Positions 8,798 to 20,700 of a stretch of DNA of 64,000 bases are shown in pieces. The DNA comes from Trissonchulus latispiculum (Eukaryota > Nematoda > Enoplea > Enoplida > Ironidae): the NCBI GenBank assembly GCA_030248195.1, contig JASAND010026119.1:35782-99781 (forward strand), written 5' to 3'. The position numbers and the translations under genes are program-made. The first letter of the stretch is position 1. Every line of letters begins with the position of its first letter. Under the pieces are notes generated by a model. It was not told the DNA's origin. It saw only the letters and a list, made by a program, of their open reading frames with translations, and made no database searches.

Positions 8798-11700
8798 GTT
8801 AGTGATTGCTGCGATGTATATCATAGGGGTCGCGGCAGCGACCCCTATAATATGTGTGAAAAGTGGCTGGAGACAGTGTAAAATAAGCTGCGCAGAAGCT
8901 GCGCAAAATCCTGCGCAGATCCTGCGCAGATTTCATGCGCAAATTGTAGAGCACATCGAGTTTAGTATGTCTGTGAAGTTTCAGCCCCGTATCACTTACC
9001 GTTTAAAAAGTTGCGCCCCGGACCGGTTATGGCGGCGATGTTTTTTTTCCGGTTTCTCCTATTTGATGGTTGTATTGTACATGATATGCACGTTCTCCGC
9101 TTTCCACGCGGATCCGCAGCGGTGGTCAATACTCAAGGCGATGGGGTCTAGTAGCGTACCCTGAAGGACCTTAAGAATCACAACTTTTTTTTTAACCAAA
9201 GATTGCTCCTACAGCACGCAGTGGGCGCCGCAAACTCGGTCGACAGCGAAAAGTGACCATTTTTGCGTGTCGTCGCTCAGTGGTCAAGACATGAGAGCTG
9301 AGCCGATTCTCTTTATATTCAGAAATTACATATATTGAACCAACTAACGGTCCAGGATGCGTTTACTCTATCAATTTCCTAGCGACCACAGTGGCCTGTC
9401 AAAAATGGCGAAAAATTCGAAAAATGAAAAATCGAAATTTCTAAATCTATTTAACTTTGAAAGCTCAAATCTTCCACACGGTTTTCTGGCACCGAGAATC
9501 TATTCCCACAGTCCGTTTTACCGTCGGACCCACCCATCTTGACAGACTGGTTCCACTTTGTCGCCAGGAGGGTCAAGTCTGAAACGGTCTCCGGAGGTCC
9601 AAGTAGGTCTTTACCTGGCCTCTCACCCTGTTGGTCAGGTGTTTCCTGGTGCGCCCAGGTCACTCCTTGGTGTCCTTTTTGCCGTCAGACTCATCCATCT
9701 TGCTGTGCTGGTTCCACTTTGCTGTCTGGAGGGTCTAGTGTCGGCAACCGCTTCCTGGAGGTCCATACTAGAGCTCTACTTCTGGCGTCTCCGTACCCTG
9801 TCCATAGGGGTTTTCCTGGTGCGCCCAGCTCATCTCCGGTGTATCCGTTTTGCTGTCCGACGCACCTGTTTTGCTGGGCTGGTTCCACTTTGCCGTCGGG
9901 AGGGTCAAGTCGGAAACCGCTTCCGGAGATCCATGCAGGCTTTACCTGGCCTCCGAAAACTTTGTCTATAGGGTTTTCTGGTGCGCCCAGCTCGATTCTC
10001 TGTATCCGTTTTGCCGTCCGACGTACCTATTTTGCTGTGCTAGTTCCACTTTGCCGTCGTGGAGGGTCGAGTCGGGTGGAGGGGATCAAGTGGTCGAAAC
10101 TGAAAGTTTGGAAAAGTGACAAATTTTGTTTCAAACGAAAGCTCTAAGTGAGCTGAGCAAGTTTTGTCATAGAACTGCGTACCCAGTGCGCTGGTAGAGC
10201 GTTGTGGTGGGTTGGAGTGGGGACTTAGGCTATTTTGGGTCAAAAATAAAATTTTTCAAAAGTGGTCAAATTTGGTATCAAATGAAAGCTCTAAGTGAGC
10301 TGAGCAACTTTTGTCATAGAACTGCGTACCCAAAGTGGCTGTAGAGTGCTGTGGTGGGGTGGGGTGGGGACTTAAACGATTTTCGGTCAAAAATGAAAGT
10401 TTTCAAAAGTGGTCAAATTTGGTATCAAATGAAAGCCCTAAGTGAACTGAGCAACTTTTGACATGGAACCATCCACCAATATTTGCTGTGCCAAATAACG
10501 TCACGTGCCTATGAAACTTTTGTCTTTACTTCTTCAATCGGAATTTAAGGATATACCTATTTATATTTATTATATATTTAAAGGATATTTGAAGGATATA
10601 TATACGATACAGCCAACACACACACATATTATCCTCTTTTGTGCGGAGCATTTTTGTTACTTGTATTTAATATTAGTACGACCACTACCACATTATGTTA
10701 AATCCTTTCGGATCCTGACTCCCTGTGAGGAGTTGAGGTAGCGCGATCCAGCTGGGTTTTCTTTAGTGGAGGGGGGGCGCCCCTCACGTTTGGGTTCTCC
10801 CTCCCACTCGTTCCCCCCACTTTTTTTGGGCTTCCCTCCCACTCACTTTAAGGTATCCAAAAATGCCAAATTTTAAGGATTTTTGATGAAAATTTTCAAA
10901 AGTTTTCTCGATTTCTCAAAAAACTCGATTTTAGAGCACTTTCGAGCTTAGTTGTAGCAGCTGGGTTTATTTTACTGGGGGGGGGGGCGGGGGGGGGCGC
11001 GCCCCCCCGCGCTGGGTCCCCACTCACTATAGGGTGCCCAGAAAATGCCAAATTTTAAGGAGTTTTGGTCAAAATTTTCAAAAATTTTCCGGCTACGCCG
11101 GAAATTTTTGATGAAAATTCGCCTTTTTTGGTGCTAAAAATTGATTTTTGAGCACTTTTAAACATAGTCATAGCAGTGTATGTGGAAAACAGGCTATTTA
11201 TACAGCATTTTTAGCATTTTTGGCTCATTTTATTTGCCCCCCCCCCACTCTCCCCCCCCCCCCCCCCACTTATTTTTGCCTAATGTAAACCCAGAGCAGT
11301 ATACGAAGGTGAATACGCAATGTTTACGGTATTTTTGCCAATTTTATCCCCCCAATGGAGGGCTTCCCCCCCGCCTTTATTGGCCTAGAGAAAACCACCA
11401 GCCTAGTATAGAGATCGGGAAAAAAACCAACCCGCAAGTGGCGGGGAGAAAACCACCCCTCGTTTGGGCGATGAGGATGAGCTGGCGGGTTCAAATTTTG
11501 CATGCGGAAGTTGGTAGGGCCCATCCCACCTACCACACCAAATTTGAGCAAAATCGGACCACTTTTGAACATTGTATGACATTTTGAAAATTTTGGCATT
11601 TTCGACCCCCCAAAAATTCAAAATTTGCCTATTTTTGAAGGCCTGTAGAAACTTTTCCAAGTAGTTAGGTGATAACTTTTGATAGTTTCTATGAGAACAA

Positions 11701-14700
11701 CATGTGCTCTTTCCAAAAATGTCGGTCTCGCCTTCCTGCGACGCTTGTGCAAGCTGCAAGCAGAATTTTTACAAAATGGTAAAAAACCAAGGGGTGGGAA
11801 TAAACCAATTTTGCTTTTGCTTCCAGAACTCCCAAAAATGGTTCTTAGTTGCTCAAACCGTCGTCCACATAGCATGTTTAATACGTTCTTTCACATGAAC
11901 AGCTCAAATTGCATTTTGGTACCTGATAATTTTGTGCTAACCGGTAAGAACCTCATTTCAGCTAAAGTGGCGAAAAAGTACTCTGGGACACAGGTAGAAA
12001 TGCCGCGAAAAAACACTGAAACAACATTTATTTTAATTTATTTCATCGATTTTCAAACGTTTTACAAATTTTTGTATTTCAACATAGAAACTGGCAAATT
12101 TTATGAAACCTAGCCAGTTGATGCTGCAAATATTGAAGTTTGATTTTCTCCTTATTATACGGAATATATATCGCAAAAAATAACACAGATATGAAGTCAG
12201 CGACGCCGATTTTACCTGTGTATGCATAAAATCGCTAATATGAGTTACCCTGGCCGAATATTGGGGTTGGTTTTTTCCCCATCGGTTGGTTTTTCCCTCG
12301 GTATTGGTTTTTTACCCCGGCTAATTAACCGTTAATTACTAATTAACGACAGGACTTAGAGAGGCGATTTTATACCAAAATGACAGTCTAGTCAGGGCTT
12401 CGGGGCTAAGAAAATAATTTATAGCCGGATTGCTCCACTGGGTAGTTCTGCAGAGTCCAAAAAGTGACTACCTCTGGTTCCCCCCCCCGACCCCCTGCGT
12501 CTCTTAGAAATGGGCCCCGTCACCATAGGTGTAACGGGGATTTGTGTTGGGGGAAGCCCCTTCTTCCGAAAATTTGAGGGCGGGCCCCCTTTTTAGACTT
12601 CCCCTAAACCACCCACCACGACCACTCCCCCCACACCACCCCCAAAACTTTTTTCCATTTTTTATGCCAAAATATATATAAGCATTTTCAGCCATTGCTA
12701 ATCCCAAAAAACACATCCAACCATGAAGTTATAATCTTAACATTAGACAGTGGTGTTAAACTCGAACTTGATTGTCAACATGTTTCTAACTCCGTAAAAT
12801 AACGTCAATATTGAGCTTCAGAAAGTCTAGAAAACCTGGGCATTATTTCCACTTGAGGCGGCCCCCCATAAACACCTCTTCCCCCAAAAATCGCCCCCCC
12901 CCAAAAAAAAAGTGGGTGCCCCTGTGTTACCAACTTTTGCTCTGAAAAATTCGGTCAGAAGGCCAAATTTTCAAAAATTTTCCGGCTTCGCCGGAGATTT
13001 TTAGTCGGTCTTTGCCTATTTAAGCACTAAATCAGCTTATTTTTGGCGACTGCTATAAAAATAGAGCAATTTTTAGCATGTTTTTGGGAAAATTTTTCGC
13101 CCCCCCCAAAATGCCTCGCCCCCGAGGGCCTAAATTCCCCCCAAAGAGCCCCCCCCCTAGAAAAAATCGCTAGAATAAGCCCAGAAAACTGTTATAAACG
13201 TGTATTTTTCGCAATAATGAACACTTAAACCATCTGGACATTTGTGAAACATTTTGCAAATTTTACCCTAAAACACCCAATTTTCGGCCAATTTTCCGCG
13301 CCTTCGGCGCCACTCCTACCCCCTCCTCCCCTCCCCAGTTGGTGGGGGGCGGGGATCCGTGCAACAATGTTTTCGAGTGGTTTTGGAACAGTGGCTGGGG
13401 GTCCTTCCACCCTCCGCAATGTGGATGTGTGGCCGTCACTACCGAATGTACCTCTTTGTCTGCTACTGTGATAGGACTTTGACTTGCCTTTCGTATGAAA
13501 CCCTTTGTTTGCATTAGTGATTATGGCTTCTCTACCTTGAAATGTTGGCCTGGAAACAGCCATCCTTGTTTTACTTCTGAAGTCTTCGATTTGAGCTTTG
13601 TTGAACAAATTTCACGAATCTGGATTCTAGTAGTGGACTGAAATTATAGGGGTCGGCGTTGTTTTGCTGAATAGGAAATTCCTTCCATATTCCCTGGTCA
13701 GTTGAACTAGGTGGTGCCGGAAGGAAGGCGGCCGCGCTCCCCACTGCAGATTTGAAGAAAAAATTGAGGAAAGTAGAGAAAGGGTCAAAAAGAAAAAATT
13801 CTTCTTGACGGCATGTATTTTACGAGGTATTTTTTAGGGATTTTTCAGCGGAGTCTTCCAGCCCCGCACCCGGGGGGGGGGCAATTTTCGGGGGATGGGA
13901 GGTTTTGCCAAAAATAGGCCAAAAATTGTATTTTTTGGCGTATTTTGCAGGGTAAAACATAAAAAGTTCTCAAAAATGCCAGGATTTAAGGTAAAAAGAG
14001 CGGTTTTTACGAAAAAATCTCCGGCGAAGCTTCGGAACGATTTTGAAAGTTTGACCATTTTTGGAAAAAATGTGGATCCTCATTAAGGGTGAAGACCAAA
14101 ATCCGGGAAGCCGTGTAGCGGAATGGTTAAGGCGTTGGACTTCGGATCGAAAGGTCCGAGGTTCGATTCCCACCTTAGCCGTAATGAAGTTGCACTGTTT
14201 CCTTGAGCAAGAAACTTAGGCTACATGCTCCGGCCGGTCTGATGAGGGGGTAAATTGAGTGGGCTCGTGTGCTGTCTTGCTGGGGGCAGTGCACGCTAAA
14301 ACACCCTTATTCCACTTATCGTCAAGAGTAAAGCGCTGAGTCCCGGTGGAATGCGCACCCCCATCCCTGGGATCAACCAGTACCCTTGCAATGTGACCAA
14401 CCTACCCCCTGCGAAGGGGTGCTGGGTGCAACTGAGTCAAGTACTCTAATTGGTCTCATTTCCCGTGGCTTGCTTCCTGATCCCCCTCATCTGCGCTAGA
14501 GACCTGGAGCGCCGAAAGGCGCTGTGCTCCTCTGCCACGCGCATGAGCAGTTAATGGAGGTAGACAGCCCGGAGCCGAAAGGCCAAGATGGGTCCCCTCC
14601 AGCCTCCCACTGTGTGGAGTGCATCCAGGCAACATAGCGAGAGTCATACTAGATATGGCTGATGAGGTGAAGCAAGGGTTCTATACCCCGAGTATAGGAG

Positions 14701-17700
14701 TAGATCCTGATCGGCCACCTAATTCGACGACGACGACGACCAAAATCCGGGGGGGAAGGCTTTTTCGGGGGGGGGGGGGCAAGTTCGGGGGCCCCTGTAA
14801 AAAATACCCTGTATTTTGGCGTAAAAATATGTAATATTTTAAAACATTTTCGCGGTTCTTCACATTGCTAATATATAATTAAAGATTTGAAGATCTATAT
14901 ATTTTCGTGCAAGCACAAAATGTTTCTTCAGCTTTTGGGAAGCTGCGTCCCCCAGACCCTCAGCTCAGATGACACTTCCTTGGCAGCCTGATCAGCCTCT
15001 TCCCAGGCACTCCGGCATGTGCTGGGATCCATTGGAAGGTTGTGTGGCTCGACAGCTAGGTTATCTCGTCCAATCTAGTCCAGATGAGGTTCATCACAGT
15101 AGAGTTGCGGGTCTGCATGGGGTTGGACAGCCTAGAGATGATAGATTGGGAGTCAGAGCAGACATTGATTTCTTTCCATTCAGGGTTCCAGTTTCCTACT
15201 ACCCAGGACAGGTCGGATTCAATAGTCATTAGTGCAGTCCTATAGCTAGAGCAACCGACCCGGCCGGTAGAAGGATTCCTTCCAACGTGTTGCATGCTCC
15301 CGAGAAGATGATGGCTGCAGATCCTCCGTTTCGTATGCCCTCCTCTACGGAACCGTTTGTCCAAATGATGATCTCGGCGGCGGGCAAAATGGATAAGGTT
15401 TCCATCACTAGCGTAGCCAGAAAAAAATTTCGGGGGGGGGATGCAAAAGTTTTCGGTGGGGTCCCCCAGAAGCTGAGAAATTTTTTTATTTCGTGACCTG
15501 CGTGGAATTTTTACAGAACATTCGTTGAAATTACAATATTTAAGGCGCAGCTCATGTACCCAAATGACGCAGAAGGTGGTCAAAGTACACCAAATAGAGT
15601 AATTGGTACTCATTTTTAAGCGCGAAACACGTATTATAACGGTGCAACACACCTATTTCGCGCCGAAGGCTCGAAAATTTTTTGAAAAATGGGCGTTTTA
15701 CACATGGCAGGAAAAAATTCCTGGGGGGCAACACAATTTCGGGGGGGGGAATTCCCCCCATTTCCCCCCCCCCTTTGCTACGCGCCTGGTTTCCATAGCC
15801 AGCCTCCGGAGGTCATCAGCGTTGCGGCTGGAGGAGGGGTTGACGAGCTGAGGTTTGAACGTAGCAGAGGCAGCATCCCATGGTGCAATGGATTGAAGCT
15901 GGAAGTTTCCCCTGTGGTTATGCCCTAGGTTATGGCTGTTCCGTTCAGAAGCAGGTTAATGAGCGTGGAAATCCCCCTATTACACAGTTTCGGCTAGAAA
16001 TAAGGACTGTCGGATCAGAGTTTTGTTGCCGCTGCTCGTCACACTACCTCTGGATCGGAGGTATGTATTCACTGAGGACCTGGAGATCACCAGAGGGAAA
16101 GTGGATTCGGGCTGCCACGACATCCGTGGTGGTATCCATTGGAGCAGCAGGACCTGTCAATTTTGGTGTAGGGTATATTGTTCCTTATAGGGATACACAC
16201 TCCGCCTCCTTTGATTGGGCCGTTGCCACGTCCCAGTCTCCGGGACTGCCAGAATTCATTGAATCCAGGAAAGGTGATGGTTTGGTTGAGAGGCAGCTGA
16301 GTTTCCTGGATGAGGGCTATGTCCGCATTCGATTCGTGAAGCTGCTTTCGAACCCAAGCAGCCTTAGCCTTCAGGCGCCGCACCGGCTTTCCACTGCCAG
16401 ATCTTCCGGGGATGCGTGGCTGGCCTGCCGGCCACTGTAGACTGGCGACGGGGTGGTGGCCCGGGTGCCGGTCTGGATGGGGGTCTGGGCACAACAAGGG
16501 GCTTCCGGTATACCCAGTGGCGGATCCAGGGGGGGGCGGTCGCCCCCTCAGTCGCGATTCGAAAGTAGAAAAAATTAAGGAGAGAACGAGGACAAAGGGC
16601 AAAAAATTTCGCGCTTTCGACACGAATTTTCTACTTTTTAACCGCATATTTATTGCATTTATGAAGACAAAGCTCAAAATGCATCCGATTTTTCGAAGAA
16701 AATTACCACTTTCGCCTAAGAATGTCAAGAATTTTAAAAACTTTTCTCAGTTCTTCAGTATATGTGAAAAGAATTAAAGATCCGAAGACCGATTTCATTG
16801 CAAAAACAAAAGATTTCTTCCACTTCTGAGGGGGGGGGCTCCGCCCTCCAGACCCCGGCTAAAAGCTTTTACCGTCCCCGTCACCAAATCATAGATCCGC
16901 CAGTGGGTATCCCTGCTGACGATTTGTTGCTGGGCCAGGGGCTCGGGCCTGAGGAAGGGGGGGGGCGGCTGGCTTATTTTTAGGCCAAAATTTATTGGGG
17001 GGGGGGGCTCAAAGGTGCCCCCCCCATCGATGGGGGGGGGCTCACCAAAAGTGGGGGAGCATATTTTTGTTTTTTGTGTAAAAATTGCCAAAAATCGCTA
17101 AAAAATGACTAATTTTAGGTGTTTTTTTACGCTAAAATAGCTAAAATTTCGTTAAAATTCCGGCGAAGCCGGAAACATTTTTGAAAATTTAGGGTAAAAA
17201 TGGTGAAATCCGGCAATTTTTTGGCTTATGGGGGGAGGTAAAAATTTATGGGGGGCTTTTATGGGGGGGGAACCTCGAATGGGGGGAGGGAGGTTGCCGA
17301 GTAGGGGGGCCCAACCCAGTAAAAATAAGCCAGGGCGGGGGCCTGCCCCGATTCGTCGGTCCAGGGCGGACCTGGCTGTGCTGAGTTGTTGTTGCAGCAG
17401 CTGGGATGTTGGGCGGATTCGTCGTAGTATACCTCCGGCACTTCAATAGGTAAGGGTCGTAATCACCGAATGACCGAAGCCTAGAGCATGGGCGGAGATG
17501 GACCCAACCCATACAGACTGTATACTTAGGGTCGGGTTTGGAGCAGATTGGGCAGGGCCAGTTGACTGGACCGGGGTTTCTCTCTATATCCCTGGCAGGC
17601 AATAGCAGCAGGCGCCAGTATGCCGGTCTACCAGGACGAAAACCACGACAGGACAGGGTGTGCATGCAATCCATTGGGGGATTTGGGTAGTCCCAGTGGG

Positions 17701-20700
17701 GCCTCCGTTTGCGGAGAGGTGGGCTTGAGGGGCCCATGTGAATGAGTGCCATTTGTTGTCCTCCGGTCGGGATCTCGAGGGAGGGGTCCTGCCGTACCAC
17801 CAGCGGCAAGGTACTCTCCTGGTACAGAAGTTTACATATCAACAGAAGCTATGAATCTTAAGATTGTTGATACGGTATGCATTGACTATGTAATGTGTTT
17901 ATAATACCTCGCTGAATAATTATGATGTTTGTTTTTAAGGTAACTGATGCTGACATTGCCATTACTGGGAATGAGTTCTTTTTCAGTGCAAAGCCATATT
18001 TCCTCAGGTATGGTAATAGGAGGCACCACTACAGCAACCTATGTATGAGATGAGTCCCAGCCCCCGGGCTTATTCTAGTGGGTGGGCGAGGCGTAGACGA
18101 CCTCCCAAAATTATTTCCTCCTTTCCCAGAAATCGCCCCCCTCCACAAACCAGAAGGTGCCCCGTTTGGTACCAAATTTTGCCCTGAAATATTCGCTCAG
18201 AAGGCCAAGTCGGCGTCACTGGAAATATTTTTATTCAATCTTTGCCTTTTTCACCATTAAGTCTGGACATTTTTGCAGTGAATACTAGAAAACTAACGCG
18301 AAGCAAATTTTTAGGAAAAAGTTTGCCCCACCCCAATAAAAACCAACTTTCCCAATTTTCGTAATTTCGCCAAAATTGTCGATATTCTCGAAATTTTCTT
18401 TCCATGCATGCGCGTATCCAAAAGGGGAGAGAGGGTTTGGGAAATTGAAACCTCTTTTAGGTTGACCAAAGGATGTTGTAGTGCAAAACGAGTAAAATTT
18501 CGAAAACTTTTGATTAACACTTTTTCATTATGGTTCTCACTTTTTATTCTACGCAAGGTTTTTATTTAGGCCATAGCTAAGGCCATGGCCTAAATTTTAG
18601 AGCCGACGGTCTAAACAATTGTGACTTTTTTGACAAAAACTCGTTAAATTTTATTGGTCTTTTAGTGAAAACAGTTGTATACAGGCGCGTAGCCAGGGGG
18701 GGGGGGGAAGGGGGGGGGCATCCCCCCCCCGAAATTGTGTTGCCCCCCAGGAATTTTTTCCTGCCATGTGTAAAACGCCCATTTTTCAAAAAATTTTCGA
18801 GCCTTCGGCGCGAAATAGGTGTGTTGCACCGTTATAATACGTGTTTCGCGCTTAAAAATGAGTACCAATTACTCTATTTGGTGTACTTTGACCACCTTCT
18901 GCGTCATTTGGGTACATGAGCTGCGCCTTAAAAGTTATTGTAATTTCAACGAATGCTCTGTAAAAATTCCACGGAGGTCATGAAATAGGAGGCCATTTGG
19001 ACTAAAGGTCGGCAACGAAATAAAAAACCCTGATTCCACAGGGCCCTGTTTGGGAAGAAACATTTCATATTGGCTTGTATGCGCCATTTGTACGTTATGA
19101 TTACCGGACGGTGTTAAGGCTGTGGTTACTCTTGGCAATTTTGTGTAGCCACATCGACCGTTTTATATTATAGGGTGACCGTGTCAGCGTTTTATAGGAT
19201 TTTGGATTTTTGCTTGCTAACTTAACTTTTCGATTGGAGCTCTCAGAAAAGAAAGTAAATATGATAGAAAGTTTTGATTTATCAGGTTTTGTTAAGGGAC
19301 GAGGGGTAAGCTGATCACGCAATCCTCCCTCGTCGTGCTCTATATTATTTAGTTGACATGCGTATGTTTTATTTGTTTCTGATTATTTTGTTTGTTCTCT
19401 TTGATTTGAATAGTCTACTATTAATAACAATTTAAATACGCTAACCGCATTAATTTTGCAGTTGTTACCTACGATGGTATATTACTTTATATATTGAGTA
19501 TATACACACCTTTTGTCATTAAATATACAGAATGTTTTGTTCGTATTGTTTTAAATTTGTGCCCTCAAAATATTTTGCTTAACGCACGCATGACTTGCCG
19601 GCAGGAAATCACATTAGTTTTAAAAGCGTTTCTTTTCAGCAAAAAGGTTGGTTTAGAATATTTTTGTCAGGCTTTAGACTAGTGATGGGTGAGGGAGAAA
19701 GGTTTTCTATTTTCCAATGAATAATACGAATGAAAAATATTCGTCGCGTTATTTTGACGATTTTTACAAAATATACTGTTTTATGAACTTTTGCTGCGAG
19801 TTTGCACTATTTACAGCCTTTTTCGAGGTGCATAAGTAGAGAATATATAGCCATGGGGGGAAAAACCCACATTTTCGGATTTTGGCTGGAACTTTTTTTA
19901 TTATAAGGGTTATCTGAGAACTTTATATACCATCGTACGTGGCGTACTTAGAACTTTCTTTTAAGCCTATTTGCACTTCTCTAAGTTGTACCGTTAGAGC
20001 GGTATAATGCAAAAAGTAGCGGGGGAAAAACCCAATGGGGGAAAAACCCAAATGGGGGAAAATAAACCCACCCCTCACAGGTCTTAAAAATTGTTCTATC
20101 GCAATTCTGACACATCCAATGTAAAATTCAACCCTTTTTTAGTTAGCATGAACCAAAAAACCCGATCTAAGTAGCTTTTTTGAGATCTCATTTGCCGTTG
20201 AAAATGCTGCATCAACTGGCCAGGTTTCATAAAGTATAACACATAAACATAGGGCAATTTTTGAAAAATGCTAAAAAATGATGTAATTTGATAAAACTTA
20301 TTATTCTATCGTGTAGAGAATGGTTTTTTACGTAGAATTGGCTGTTAAAATCCACAATTGTACCTGTATTGGGTTCTCCAGCTGCGAAATGGCACTTTTA
20401 TGGTTTTTAGCCTTTAGCTAGCCAGATAAGCAAAATTGTCCGAATCTGACCGCATAGGATGACGCAGCATGCTCGATAGTACCGTGCTATAGTCTCTAAT
20501 TGTTTCCGTGTGCCAGACTAACGGTACAGCGGATCGGTCTAATTTTGGTTGTGTGCAAAGAGGAAGAGTTGCCATCATTGCAGATATTTGCAAAACTTTT
20601 CTAGCCCAACCCAGTCAAAAGTTTCTTCGGTCCAAACTTTTGGTAAATTTTTGGATGGTTGAACCAAAAAGTAGTTGTCATTTTCAAAATGTCATAAAAT

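Larger units (their letters stand above)
14945..17842 (-). pseudogene. Non-LTR retrotransposon (I-superfamily-like) remnant, RT core deleted
   Basis: Reading right to left: PHD-like finger with 2A motif (17842-17335), APE-type endonuclease start (16500-16030), the linker that normally follows the RT (about 15950-15789), and RNase H (15405-14945). The reverse transcriptase is missing between endonuclease and linker, an internal deletion near 15950-16030. Three younger elements interrupt it: 16970-17334, 16515-16905 and 15406-15788. Frameshifts are present in endonuclease and RNase H. Elements with PHD finger, APE, RT and RNase H belong to the I/Ingi/Nimb-like group; the exact clade is open. 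Confidence 0.8.
8798..17939 (+). other. SHQ1 intron 1 (9.1 kb), repeat-filled
   Basis: Holds C1 copy 2, a G-tract region with a tandem pair (10748-11180), a TIR-like element with GGGAAAAAACC arrays (about 11405-12320), further G-tract repeats (12520-14100), a SINE (14108-14737) and a decayed LINE (14945-17842) with three insertions. A CATAGGTGTAACGGGG MITE end lies at 12524. Confidence 0.75.

Noticed and set aside
9539..10147. Forward frame of 202 codons and two overlapping frames of 89-137 codons
   Set aside because: They run through the 165 bp minisatellite in all registers and only repeat the same peptide pattern.
14110..14183. Functional tRNA-Arg gene
   Set aside because: The anticodon stem has a mismatch, and the sequence continues into a SINE body with a tail and a target duplication.
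14238..14245. Hammerhead ribozyme start CTGATGAG in the SINE
   Set aside because: No GAAAC block follows at a usable distance.
15056..15652. One 198-codon minus-strand gene
   Set aside because: It joins an inserted MITE (15406-15652) to LINE RNase H by chance; the two parts have separate origins.
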